A stretch of DNA of 64,000 nucleotides, from the NCBI GenBank assembly GCA_052161605.1, contig CP197409.1; one strand, 5' to 3'. Position numbers and translations under genes: made by a program. This DNA comes from JBKCUI01 sp052161605. GTDB taxonomy: Bacteria; Planctomycetota; Planctomycetia; Pirellulales; Pirellulaceae. The notes below the pieces were generated by a model. It was given only the letters and a program-made list of their open reading frames with translations, was not told the DNA's origin and did not search any database. This document shows, piece after piece, positions 1-7,535 of the stretch; the stretch's first letter is position 1, and each line of letters opens with the position of its first letter.

Positions 1-676
1 AGAGCCGGTCACTTCGAATTTGGTTGTCGAACGCATCACCACCGAACGAGACATCGGATCCAAACAATAGTTGCGAATCGATCCGTTCGTTTTTGAAACG
101 CAATCGCGCCGCATCAAAACTTCTACGAACATTGGGGCCGTTACGAATCGCGACAAGCCGCCCCGACCCTAGTGAAAAAGTCTGACGCCCTAAGAGTGTG
201 GCCAATTTTCCGCGATAGGTTTCTAGCAGAGCAATTTCCGTGAACAATTGTTGAAAGTAAAGGGCGTCTTCATCGATTGGACCTGGGGCGAAAGGCGAGC
301 CAAATTGAAACGAACTTCCAACTTCAGTTTGAGCACGGAACCAAGTTGTTGGCTCGTATTCGAAGTTGAGGTAGATTCTTTGAAGCAAATAGTCATTGTT
401 GGCTTCCGGAATCAAACCGAATTCGCGTCCCCTCCAATACTCATATTGCTCACGCCATTCGCCGCTGACGCGAAGCGATTGGTCTTTTTGTTGCAGCAAA
501 CGTTGTAATAGGCCGGTTTCGGGCTCATCACCAATTCGTTCGCGGACGGGTCCTGAGTCAGGAAAAACAAATACTGATTCCTGGGCTGTTGTAATGTCTG
601 GCTCTTGAGACCAACAAATAAATGTCGACTGGACTGCGAGAGCTATGACAAGAAGTGACTTGGATGGAACTTGCAA
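1..676 (-). CDS. Alginate-export-type outer-membrane beta-barrel protein, 3' end outside window
   Basis: An open frame reads leftward off the window edge with no stop for 225 codons. The start is TTG at 676, preceded by GGAG; the codon just before it in frame is the stop of the upstream amidohydrolase gene region, and no ATG is available. The first ~25 residues are a signal peptide (SKSLLVIALAVQSTFICWS). The mature part has alternating aromatic and hydrophobic strands such as LRVSGEWREQYEYW, YLLQRIYLNFEYEP and LATLLGRQTFSLGSGRL, the pattern of the alginate export (AlgE-like) porin family in planctomycetes. It would sit in the outer membrane and pass a small solute or polysaccharide. It is the last visible gene of the operon 3712 to 1, separated from the amidohydrolase by 3 nt. 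The family is recognised by eye; the substrate cannot be inferred. Confidence 0.75.
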   Translation of the reverse strand, partial: MQVPSKSLLVIALAVQSTFICWSQEPDITTAQESVFVFPDSGPVRERIGDEPETGLLQRLLQQKDQSLRVSGEWREQYEYWRGREFGLIPEANNDYLLQRIYLNFEYEPTTWFRAQTEVGSSFQFGSPFAPGPIDEDALYFQQLFTEIALLETYRGKLATLLGRQTFSLGSGRLVAIRNGPNVRRSFDAARLRFKNERIDSQLLFGSDVSFGGDAFDNQIRSDRL

Positions 677-679
677 AGC

Positions 680-2461
680 TTACACTCCACATCCGCAGCC
701 GGTTTCCCATGCTCTACCGTCAGCAGACATGATCGGTGTATGCGAATGAGTCGGAACAGCAGGGCCTAAATTGTCATAACCGCCATAGTATGCCACCGGC
801 GACCAGTCTGGACTCACAGGTGGTAACTCGGGTGCCAGCTTCGTATTGCTTCCGGAGGCGTACACGACCTTTCCTCCAACGATCGTTAGCACGCTTTCAA
901 TGCTTCGAATATCATTGGCTTCGACGGAGAAATAGTCGTTCGATAGCACCGCCAAGTCGGCGAACTTTCCGACAGAAATCGTCCCTTTGCGGTCAGCCTC
1001 ACGACTGAACCATGCACTGCCTTGCGTGTAAAGTCGAAGTGCTTCCTCGCGGGTTAAACAATCCTCGTCGCCGTGTAGTTTGGTTCCTCCGACGGTTTGC
1101 CCCGTAACGAGCCACCACAAGCAAGTCCACGGATGGTAGCTTGCTACGCGAGTCCCGTCGGTTCCCGCACCAACCGGAAGCCCCATCTTTAACATCTCGC
1201 GAATCGGCGGATGGCGTTTGACTTCTTCGACGCCGTAGCGACGGATGAAGTATTCGCCTTGATAGGCCATACGATGCTGGATGGCGATTCCGCCTCCGAG
1301 CTTCTGGATGCGATCTAGATTTTTTGTGGAAACGGTTTCCGCGTGGTCAATGAACCAACCGAGTGTATCGATGGGATGTTGCTCATGCACTCGCTCGAAG
1401 ACATTCAAAAATCGATCAATGGTTTGGTCGTAGGTTGCGTGAATTCGCCATGGCCACTTCTTCTCCGCTAGCTTGAGAATGATTGCTTCGAGTTCCGATT
1501 CCATCACTGGGCGTAAATCGGGACGCGGCTGAAGGAAGTTCTCAAAGTCGGCTGCACTCCAAACGAGATTCTCGCCCGCGCCGTTGACTCTCAACAGGTC
1601 GCTTCCGTCACCAGGATGAGTCATGCCTAGCCATCGAGAGTAGTCAGCAAGTTCTTCGCCCGGTTTCTGTGCAAATAGACTGTAAGCGATTCTCAGAGTT
1701 AGGTGACCATCCCGTTCAAGCATCTGAACGACGGAGTAGTCTCCTGGGTAGTTTTGACCACCGCCACCCGCATCCGATACGCTTGTTACTCCGAATCGAT
1801 TTAATTCCCGCATGAAGTGACGCGTCGAATTTAATTGATCCTCCATCGACAGCTTTGGAGCATTGGCAATGGTCGAATACAAGATCAATGCGTTGGGTTC
1901 CGCAATCAGCATTCCAGTTGGCTTCCCGCGGTGATCTTTGACAACTAAACCTCCCGGCGGATTGGGAGTACTTTCATCCATGCCCAATGCACGGATTGCG
2001 GCTTTATTCAGCATCGCCGAATCGTAAAGATGGAGAATGAATACCGGTGTATCTGGAGCGGCTTCGTTAATTTCCTTGAAAGTGGGCATGCGCCCTTCGG
2101 CAAATTGGAACTCGTTCCAACCGCCAATGACGCGAACCCATTGCGGCGGCGGCGTTCGGTGCGCTTGCTCTTTAAGCTGACGCATGGCCTGCGCAATCGT
2201 TGGCACGCCGTCCCATCGCAATTCGAGGTTAGAGAAGAGACCAGCCCGAATCACGTGCAAATGCGAATCGTTTAACCCGGGAATAACGCGACGATTCTCT
2301 AAATCAATTCGATGAGTCGAATCGGACGCTAACTTGAGAACTTCATCGTCCGATCCAATTGCCTGAATCTTACCGTCGGCCATGGCGACTGCGGAGACCT
2401 CTGGTTTGACCGAATCCAGTGTCGAAATTCGTCCATTGAAAAGAATCGTATCGACTGCCAT
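680..2461 (-). CDS. Amidohydrolase, YtcJ-like (amidohydrolase family 3)
   Basis: Metal-dependent hydrolase of about 593 residues, the usual size for YtcJ-type enzymes. The frame is open further upstream to 2692, but the true start is the ATG at 2461 (MAVDTILFNGRI), which has GAGG 9 nt upstream and begins at the conserved family N-terminus. Visible motifs are the metal-binding HxH in LNDSHLH (H67, H69), the later His in IHATYDQT and WFIDHAE, and the C-terminal GTDGTRV with its metal Asp. The family hydrolyses N-acyl or cyclic amide bonds, often on aryl or formamide substrates; the substrate here is unknown. It lies 32 nt after the ABM-domain gene and 3 nt before the porin gene, so it is probably co-transcribed with them and with the isochorismatase-like gene. 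Confidence 0.88.
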   Translation of the reverse strand: MAVDTILFNGRISTLDSVKPEVSAVAMADGKIQAIGSDDEVLKLASDSTHRIDLENRRVIPGLNDSHLHVIRAGLFSNLELRWDGVPTIAQAMRQLKEQAHRTPPPQWVRVIGGWNEFQFAEGRMPTFKEINEAAPDTPVFILHLYDSAMLNKAAIRALGMDESTPNPPGGLVVKDHRGKPTGMLIAEPNALILYSTIANAPKLSMEDQLNSTRHFMRELNRFGVTSVSDAGGGGQNYPGDYSVVQMLERDGHLTLRIAYSLFAQKPGEELADYSRWLGMTHPGDGSDLLRVNGAGENLVWSAADFENFLQPRPDLRPVMESELEAIILKLAEKKWPWRIHATYDQTIDRFLNVFERVHEQHPIDTLGWFIDHAETVSTKNLDRIQKLGGGIAIQHRMAYQGEYFIRRYGVEEVKRHPPIREMLKMGLPVGAGTDGTRVASYHPWTCLWWLVTGQTVGGTKLHGDEDCLTREEALRLYTQGSAWFSREADRKGTISVGKFADLAVLSNDYFSVEANDIRSIESVLTIVGGKVVYASGSNTKLAPELPPVSPDWSPVAYYGGYDNLGPAVPTHSHTPIMSADGRAWETGCGCGV

Positions 2462-2493
2462 TAGGTATATCCTCGAAGCCTTGACTGGTTTTG

Positions 2494-3030
2494 TTAAACT
2501 GGGTGAAGCCAACGGTGAAAAAGTTTGGTAAGCAACGGCATGACGATCCATGTCAGGGTGGAGACGACAGCCATGTTGACTGCTATGGCTCGCAACAGCC
2601 AGTGCATATCTGCGAGAACCGGCCCCAGCAACTGGGACCAAAGCGACGCGACCGGGAGCACTCCCATAAAAGTAACGACCGCCATTTTCCACCGGGGCGG
2701 CATCGTTGGACCGCCACGAAAGAACGCTTCCAGCCCGCTCAACCTTCTTCGGACCGGTTCACCTTGAACATGCGGTGCAATGTCGTTGAGCCATTGTGCG
2801 AATAACTCCGACTCATAAAAAGCAGTTGCAGCCATTTCGCTGTCAAACGATCGCATTAAGCCGTACTCATTCGACTGTGAACCAGCCGGTGGACGCAGCA
2901 ATAAGACCCCCGAGGCACCTGGAAGTTCAAGCGAGCTACTGATGAACTTCTTCAGCAATCGCTCGAACTCCGCTTCGGAACCGTCGCGCACGACGCGAGT
3001 GATAGCGACATGAACGGGCTGGTCTCTCAT
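2494..3030 (-). CDS. Antibiotic biosynthesis monooxygenase (ABM) domain protein with C-terminal membrane helices
   Basis: Protein of 178 residues. Residues ~5-100 form a ferredoxin-like ABM domain (HVAITRVVRDGSEAEFERLL, then a strand with GVLLLRP and a helix with AATAFYESELFAQWL). Residues ~110-178 hold two hydrophobic helices (WKMAVVTFMGVLPVASLW and AIAVNMAVVSTLTWIVMPLL), so the domain is tethered to the membrane. Such ABM-plus-TM proteins are common and are usually annotated without a known substrate; ABM domains act as cofactor-free monooxygenases or as dimerising sensors. The start has GGAGCAGGAG directly upstream. The stop of the preceding isochorismatase-like gene is only 10 nt away, which supports one operon. 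Confidence 0.82.
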   Translation of the reverse strand: MRDQPVHVAITRVVRDGSEAEFERLLKKFISSSLELPGASGVLLLRPPAGSQSNEYGLMRSFDSEMAATAFYESELFAQWLNDIAPHVQGEPVRRRLSGLEAFFRGGPTMPPRWKMAVVTFMGVLPVASLWSQLLGPVLADMHWLLRAIAVNMAVVSTLTWIVMPLLTKLFHRWLHPV

Positions 3031-3040
3031 GCTCCTGCTC

Positions 3041-3712
3041 CTAGTTCTTCACTTTACGAGCTGGCGGAGCTTTGTGGACCATTGTGTAGCAGTACTCGAT
3101 CCCGACTCCATAAGCACCCCCATGATCCCGAAACAACTGCATCAAAGCGTTGTAGTGATCTCGATTGGCCCAGTCGCGTTGGAATTCGAGGACGGTTCCA
3201 ATTGTCGTCGTACGAACGGCTCCAGCTTGGACCATCCTTGACAGAGCCGCGTCATGCGCAATTTGTGAAGTACCGCCACATGCGTCTTCAACGATGTAGA
3301 TGTTATAGCCTTCGTCGAGCATATTGAGCGTTGGCCAGCAAATGCAGACCTCGGTCCAAAGCCCCGACATCAAGATGTTCTTTTTACCAGTCGCTTTCAC
3401 AGCCTCTCGGAACTCGGCGTTATCCCAGGAGTTCATTCCAGTCCGTTCGATCGGGGTCTGATCGGGGAACACATCCAATAGTTGTGGCCACATCGGACCG
3501 CTGAAAGCTTCTGTCTCGACGGTCGTCAGAATCGTAGGAACACCATACTCTTTCGCTGCTTTGGCAAGCAAAAGTACGTTGTTGATCAATTGCTGACGGT
3601 CGATCTGATTAGCAACCCCAAATGCCATTTGTGGTTGATGATCGATAAATACGAGTGCGCAGTTGTCGGCGGTCAAAAGTCCGCCGTCGGTGTTCTTCAG
3701 GATATTCGGCAT
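3041..3712 (-). CDS. Isochorismatase-like hydrolase (YcaC type)
   Basis: Cysteine hydrolase of 223 residues in the isochorismatase superfamily. The nucleophile-side Asp is D24 in ALVFIDHQ, and the catalytic Cys is C123 in GLWTEVCICW, a motif typical of YcaC-like proteins rather than true isochorismatases. These enzymes hydrolyse amide or ester bonds of small molecules; the substrate here is not known. The start has GAAGGA 7 nt upstream. It is the first gene of the operon that continues with the ABM protein, amidohydrolase and porin. A TTACATGTAA dyad lies about 130 nt upstream, identical in core to the ones in front of the pirin and MarR genes, so the operon is probably under the same repressor. 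Confidence 0.88.
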   Translation of the reverse strand: MPNILKNTDGGLLTADNCALVFIDHQPQMAFGVANQIDRQQLINNVLLLAKAAKEYGVPTILTTVETEAFSGPMWPQLLDVFPDQTPIERTGMNSWDNAEFREAVKATGKKNILMSGLWTEVCICWPTLNMLDEGYNIYIVEDACGGTSQIAHDAALSRMVQAGAVRTTTIGTVLEFQRDWANRDHYNALMQLFRDHGGAYGVGIEYCYTMVHKAPPARKVKN

Positions 3713-3838
3713 GTCATTTCCTTCTCGATTTTCAAATTAGGGTTCAAGGTAGTGTTGGCTTCGTGGCGACCAAGGTTAGGAGGTTTTACGATACAAAGCC
3801 CTAAAGAGCAACGTGGAACACAACCAGTGTGCCTATGC

Positions 3839-3848
3839 TTACATGTAA
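3839..3848. promoter_or_regulatory. MarR-type operator, perfect 10-bp dyad TTACATGTAA
   Basis: Perfect palindrome upstream of the isochorismatase-like operon. Read on the minus strand, a weak promoter (TTTCAG, 17 nt, TAAGCA) would place the dyad over the -10 side. The same core occurs at 5523-5532, 6410-6419 (one change) and 6935-6944, each in front of a gene of this block. Which of the two MarR proteins binds is not shown by the sequence. Confidence 0.65.
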
Positions 3849-3869
3849 AGCATTCGATCTGAAAAAGCA

Positions 3870-4334
3870 TTAGAGACCAGTCGGGTGAGCGGCTTTCCGA
3901 AGGATTTTCGTAGCGGAGACGGCTTCGGAATGCGTAAGGTGGCCAATGATCCTTTCTTCCCACGCTGTTAAATTTTCGTGAATTCGTTTCAAATTGCTTC
4001 TGCCTTTGCCGGAAAGCGACACGTAGACTTGCCGCCGATCTTCGTCGCTTCGCTTACGAAGAAGCATTCCGTTTTTCTCCAAACGGTCCAGATAGGCGCC
4101 AAGCGCTGTTGTCTGTTTCACTAGTCGCTTGCCGATTTCTCCAGTTGTAATTTCCCCATCCGCATCATCCAGGACTGTCAGGATGTCGTACTGGCAGGGG
4201 GTCAAACCGAAAGGCTTTAAATAAGCGTTCAAGCTCGCTTCGAATCGGTCCGCCGTGAATATCGTGGTGAAGATGAATTCTTGCAGCGGCACATCAAAGC
4301 TCTGATTGCGATTGAGCAGGTCGCCTAGACTCAT
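3870..4334 (-). CDS. MarR family transcriptional regulator
   Basis: Winged-helix repressor of 154 residues, normal MarR length. The recognition region runs from LTPCQYDILTVL through TGEIGKRLVKQTTALGAYLDRLE, and the wing carries the typical basic DEDRRQVYVSL. MarR dimers bind palindromes and release DNA when a phenolic or electrophilic ligand binds or a Cys is oxidised. No Cys sits in the N-terminal helices except C48 in TPCQYD. It overlaps the DoxX gene by 4 nt (ATGA), so both are translated together. DoxX-MarR pairs are usually linked to thiol or quinone stress. It could be the repressor that reads the TTACATGTAA sites; the second MarR at 6437-6907 is the other candidate. Confidence 0.9.
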   Translation of the reverse strand: MSLGDLLNRNQSFDVPLQEFIFTTIFTADRFEASLNAYLKPFGLTPCQYDILTVLDDADGEITTGEIGKRLVKQTTALGAYLDRLEKNGMLLRKRSDEDRRQVYVSLSGKGRSNLKRIHENLTAWEERIIGHLTHSEAVSATKILRKAAHPTGL

Positions 4335-4753
4335 AGCCTCTCTCCCTCAATGGTGTGTTGTTTGCGAGCGTCGGCGCCAAGCAATCCTGGTCCGTTCGCC
4401 ATTAGAAACACCATAGTCCCCATCAATGACAGGTTTTTCATGAACTGAATCATCTGCTGTTGTCGTGCTTCGCCCTCGAACGACCAAAAGTCATGGAAGA
4501 AATATGTCGCGAGAATCAGGAACACAAGCAACAGTCCGGCTCCAATCTGTGTCTTGTATCCTGTGATGACGGACAGGCTGCCAGCGATTAGAAACGCGAT
4601 GCCGCCAACCAGCATCAGACTTGGCATGGGAACGCCTTCGGATGCCATGTATTGCGATACGCCGCTGAAGTTCGGGATTTTGTTACCCACGGCGCTCATC
4701 AGAAAAATCGTCGCGATAATGATACGCCCGGTCAGTGAGAAATAAGAATTCAT
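4331..4753 (-). CDS. DoxX family membrane protein
   Basis: Integral membrane protein of 140 residues with four hydrophobic helices (GRIIIATIFLMSAVGN, MLVGGIAFLIAGSLSVITG, AGLLLVFLILATYFFHDFW, LSLMGTMVFLMANG). The pattern FHDFW followed by a gap and QFMKNLSLMG is the hallmark of the DoxX/YphA group. Members are linked to thiosulfate:quinone oxidoreduction and to membrane redox-stress complexes. The start has AAAGG upstream and is the first gene of a two-gene unit with the MarR gene. A poorer version of the operator (TTACATATCA on the minus strand, 4793-4802) sits about 40 nt upstream of the start. Confidence 0.88.
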   Translation of the reverse strand: MNSYFSLTGRIIIATIFLMSAVGNKIPNFSGVSQYMASEGVPMPSLMLVGGIAFLIAGSLSVITGYKTQIGAGLLLVFLILATYFFHDFWSFEGEARQQQMIQFMKNLSLMGTMVFLMANGPGLLGADARKQHTIEGERL

Positions 4754-4792
4754 TGCTTTACCTTTCGAATCGAGTTTGCATTCAGTGGTAGG

Positions 4793-4802
4793 TGATATGT
4801 AA
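4793..4802 (-). promoter_or_regulatory. Degenerate copy of the MarR operator upstream of doxX
   Basis: On the minus strand this reads TTACATATCA, matching 8 of 10 positions of TTACATGTAA. It lies 40-49 nt before the DoxX start, where an operator would be expected. On its own the match is weak; it is listed because the other transcription units of the block all have a good site. Confidence 0.35.
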
Positions 4803-4804
4803 TT

Positions 4805-5503
4805 TCAAGCCAAATCGAATAGCATCAATTCGGCATTGGAAGAGGCTATTATGTTTAGTGTCGATTCATCGCTGACGGCAATTGCATCGCTTGTGCTGAG
4901 CGATATTCCACCAGCTTCGACGGAGCCCCTTAAAACCTGCAGCCAAACATGACGATTGGCGGGAATGACAAAGGTCAGCTCGATGCCCATTTCGAGGTCT
5001 GCCAGGTAGATATTCGCGTCTTGATGGATGAGCAACGAATTGTCCCTCGCATCATTTGATGCAACTAACTGAAACCGATTCTTCCTTTCGGACGAATCGA
5101 AAGCCTTCTGCTCGTAACTCGGTTCGAGGCCCTTTCGCTCAGGGATAATCCAGATTTGATAGAAGTGTGTAGGGTTGGAAGCAGAAGGATTGTATTCGCT
5201 ATGCGTAATCCCTGTTCCCGCTGTGATCCGTTGAAATTCACCTGGACGCAGGACTTCACCATTGCCCATCGAATCCTTATGCTCTAATTCGCCATCGAGA
5301 ACATACGAAACGATCTCCATGTCGTTGTGTGCATGCGTTCCGAACCCTTGACCAGCCGCCACCCGGTCTTCGTTCATGACTCGAAGTGACCGGAATCCCA
5401 TATGTCTTGGATCGCGATAACCGGCAAAGGAAAAGGTGTGATAGGAATCCAGCCAACCGTGGTCAGCGTGGCCACGGTCGCTTGCACGACGAACAGTTTT
5501 CAT
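4805..5503 (-). CDS. Pirin family protein (YhhW-like bicupin)
   Basis: Bicupin of 232 residues, the length of quercetinase-type pirins. The N-terminal cupin has the pirin signature: GWLDSYHTFSF, the RVMNEDRV loop, and the metal-binding GFGTHAHNDMEIVSYVLDG with two His and a Glu, then TAGTGITHSEYNP. Pirins of this type bind Fe or Ni and oxidise flavonoids or act as redox-dependent sensors. AAGGAGACG lies 6 nt before the ATG. A perfect TTTACATGTAAA dyad sits 19-30 nt before the start, so access to the promoter is likely controlled by a MarR protein. It is a paralogue of the next gene upstream (5568-6371), which suggests a tandem duplication. Confidence 0.9.
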   Translation of the reverse strand: MKTVRRASDRGHADHGWLDSYHTFSFAGYRDPRHMGFRSLRVMNEDRVAAGQGFGTHAHNDMEIVSYVLDGELEHKDSMGNGEVLRPGEFQRITAGTGITHSEYNPSASNPTHFYQIWIIPERKGLEPSYEQKAFDSSERKNRFQLVASNDARDNSLLIHQDANIYLADLEMGIELTFVIPANRHVWLQVLRGSVEAGGISLSTSDAIAVSDESTLNIIASSNAELMLFDLA

Positions 5504-5521
5504 TTAACGTCTCCTTGGTAT

Positions 5522-5533
5522 TTTACATGTAAA
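5522..5533. promoter_or_regulatory. MarR-type operator, perfect 12-bp dyad
   Basis: TTTACATGTAAA, the longest perfect copy in the block, lies just upstream of the ribosome binding site of the pirin gene at 4805-5503. A weak minus-strand promoter (TTGAGT at 5549-5554, 17 nt, TACATG) would put the dyad on the -10. Repression by occlusion is the simplest reading. Confidence 0.7.
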
Positions 5534-5567
5534 CTATCAATTAAAAAAACTCAATTTGGTCGGCAGG

Positions 5568-6371
5568 TTATACAAGATCAAACAGAAGCACGTCAGAATC
5601 CACTTCAGCGCTAATGTGGAGGTTTGCCGTGCGACTGGTAGCGATTGCATCACCTGCTCGTAGTTGGGTTCCGTTGACGTTGACTGAACCAGTGGCAACC
5701 TGTAGCCAAGCGTGTCTTCCGCGTTCAACCGTGTAAGCAAGAGCTTTTCTCGCTCTCAGCCGGCTCGCGAAGATGTTCGCGTCTTGATGCACCGAAACGA
5801 TTCCACCTTGCCCCTCCGGTCCCACAATTTGCTTCCAGTTATCCAGCTTTTCGTCCGGCGAGAGCTTCCCATCGAGGTAACGGGGCCGAACGCCTAGCAA
5901 CGCAGGTTGAATCCAGATTTGCAGAAAGTGATTCGCTTCGGTTGTCGACGGGTTGTACTCACTGTGAGAAATACCGGTCCCTGCTGACATCATTTGAATA
6001 TCGGTTGGTGTAATAATCGCCCCCTTCCCAGTGCTATCCTTGTGCTGCAAAGCTCCTGTCAGAACGTAGGAAATGATCTCCATGTCCCGGTGTGGATGAG
6101 TAGGAAAGCCTCGACCGGCCGTGATTTTGTCGTCATTGATCACCCGAAGCGATCGAAATCCCATGTGCCGCTGGTCATAGTAGCCACCGAATGAAAACGA
6201 TTGATAGCTCTTGAGCCACCCCAGATCTGTATGCCCCCTTTCAGCAGCACGTCGTATTAGAAGGTCTGTCGGGATTTGTTCTTGACCTTCATTTGCCAGC
6301 AAGTCTGCGCGCGGTGTCGCAATATGGATCAAGCCGGACGCAGTAACGGACAATAGTTGTCGGCGTTGCAT
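5568..6371 (-). CDS. Pirin family protein with N-terminal secretion-like leader
   Basis: Second pirin paralogue, 267 residues. It carries about 30 extra N-terminal residues (MQRRQLLSVTASGLIHIATP) that look like a signal or Tat-like leader (RRQ then a hydrophobic run). The bicupin core has GWLKSYQSFSFGGYYDQRHMG, the metal site GFPTHPHRDMEIISYVL and TGISHSEYNP. If the leader works, this copy acts outside the cytoplasm while its neighbour at 4805-5503 acts inside. GGAG lies 8 nt before the ATG. A good sigma70-type promoter with the operator inside it lies at 6392-6420. The family is sure; the export is an inference. Confidence 0.9.
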   Translation of the reverse strand: MQRRQLLSVTASGLIHIATPRADLLANEGQEQIPTDLLIRRAAERGHTDLGWLKSYQSFSFGGYYDQRHMGFRSLRVINDDKITAGRGFPTHPHRDMEIISYVLTGALQHKDSTGKGAIITPTDIQMMSAGTGISHSEYNPSTTEANHFLQIWIQPALLGVRPRYLDGKLSPDEKLDNWKQIVGPEGQGGIVSVHQDANIFASRLRARKALAYTVERGRHAWLQVATGSVNVNGTQLRAGDAIATSRTANLHISAEVDSDVLLFDLV

Positions 6372-6391
6372 TCACATTTCTCCTATTTTGA

Positions 6392-6420
6392 ATTACAATC
6401 TCATACGGTTTACATGTCAA
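6392..6420 (-). promoter_or_regulatory. Sigma70-type promoter with embedded MarR operator
   Basis: On the minus strand: -35 TTGACA (6415-6420), 17-nt spacer, -10 TGTAAT (6392-6397). The operator core TTACATGTCA (plus strand, 6410-6419) covers the -35. It drives the pirin gene whose ATG is 21 nt beyond the -10. This is the clearest case in the block of a dyad placed to block RNA polymerase. Confidence 0.7.
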
Positions 6421-6436
6421 CTAAACAGCCAAAACT

Positions 6437-6907
6437 TTACTTTTCGATGCTTGAGCGAATAACTTCCAGAGTCTGAATCATGGATTTAAGGTCGCACTTT
6501 TTCACGCTTTTTAGCAGCGCTGCGTGCATGTCGAGCACCGGTTGATCCAGTTCGGCAAGCAATCGCGATGCAGTGGGAGTCAACTCGATCTCGAACACTC
6601 GGCGATCCATTTCGGACTGTGTTTTGGTGATAAGCTTGAACTGAAGGAGTTGGTCCACAACCCGAGTGATCGCTGGTGCAACTTGGATCATTCTCTCCGC
6701 GACCTCCAGGCAAGGCATCGGTTTACCTTCGCCTCGCAAAATTCGTAAAACGTTGTACTGGGTTAGCGTCAGCCCATGCTCACGCAACAGCCTAGCCAGT
6801 CGATTCTCCAGCAAATCACTAGTTCGCATCAGCGCTAGCATCGCTTCCTGCTCGATCGAATCGAACGGAGCACGTTTTTTGAGTTCGTTTTGAAGTGCCG
6901 ACCGCAT
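6437..6907 (-). CDS. MarR family transcriptional regulator
   Basis: Winged-helix protein of 156 residues. Helices LTLTQYNVLRILRGEG and LEVAERMIQVAPAITRVVDQL form the HTH, and EMDRRVFEIELT is the wing. One Cys (PCLEVAERM) sits just before the recognition helix, and a second (KKCDLKSM) is near the C-terminal dimer helix; a thiol switch is possible but unproven. Its own promoter (TTGACT 6955-6960, 17 nt, TAAACT 6932-6937 on the minus strand) contains the TTACATGTAA dyad, so it is probably autorepressed. It lies 65 nt upstream of the pirin gene start and in the same direction. GAGG is 10 nt before the ATG. Confidence 0.9.
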   Translation of the reverse strand: MRSALQNELKKRAPFDSIEQEAMLALMRTSDLLENRLARLLREHGLTLTQYNVLRILRGEGKPMPCLEVAERMIQVAPAITRVVDQLLQFKLITKTQSEMDRRVFEIELTPTASRLLAELDQPVLDMHAALLKSVKKCDLKSMIQTLEVIRSSIEK

Positions 6908-6931
6908 TTGCTGTTTTCCTCTAGAGGTAAT

Positions 6932-6960
6932 AGTTTACATGTAATGTATCGACTAGTCAA
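6932..6960 (-). promoter_or_regulatory. Promoter and MarR-type operator of the marR gene at 6437-6907
   Basis: Minus strand: -35 TTGACT (6955-6960), 17-nt spacer, -10 TAAACT (6932-6937). The perfect dyad TTACATGTAA (6935-6944) overlaps the -10 and the spacer. The arrangement fits autorepression. Confidence 0.65.
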
Positions 6961-7047
6961 GTCTGCCTCCATGAATTTTTTTCTGCGAACCGTCTGCTCT
7001 AAAGGCCCATTTATTGGGGGGGTTCTATGGGTTTTATGAGTTAGTTC

Positions 7048-7400
7048 TCACTCGATTTTTGACTTTCGACGGACTACCAAGCATTCATGAAGTTTGTCGC
7101 ACGCATGGAGTCCCACTTTGCTTGGCACAAGACACTTGTGCACTTGGCTCGGTGGGTCGTTCGGCAAGGTAGACCCCGGGGTCTCAACATTGTCCCCATC
7201 TGCGGTCATAGTCACAGCCCGACACGGTCGCGCTTTGGTCCATCCGTGGATCGTGGATCGCGGAACACCGATTTGTCGTGTGGTCTCCGTTTTTCCTGAT
7301 AGCAAGCCTAGCTCGCGAGGACGATGATTATATCCAGATCGGTCGGTGTTTTGATGGGTTCAACATAGATTCTCTTGCGATCCAAAGTACAAAGCAAAGC
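7048..7400 (-). pseudogene. Decayed transposase N-terminal fragment
   Basis: On the minus strand, pieces in two frames read DRKRIYVEPIKTPTDL, then YNHRPRELGLLSG, then KTETTRQIGVPRSTIHGW. The last is a helix-turn-helix typical of planctomycete integrase-core transposases. A frameshift separates the first two pieces, and the reading past the HTH (to 7048) no longer resembles the family. The piece at 11264-11400 is a second decayed copy of the same N-terminus. There is no sign of terminal repeats. Confidence 0.55.
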
Positions 7401-7500
7401 GTCGCAACGTTGGTAGGTACCAGAACTTGGCCAAGTCGGTGAGTGCCGAACCCAAATTCTTGGCGGGGGCCAGGATCGCCGAATTAACCTAGCATTCCTG

Positions 7501-7529
7501 TTGATGCGATAGAAAAGGTTAGCTACAAT
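7501..7529 (+). promoter_or_regulatory. Consensus-like promoter of the candidate RNA gene
   Basis: TTGATG (7501-7506), exactly 17 nt, TACAAT (7524-7529). It is one of the best sigma70-type matches in the window. No coding gene follows; instead a series of hairpins ends in a terminator at 7753. Predicted transcription start is about 7536. Confidence 0.6.
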
Positions 7530-7535
7530 ACACGA

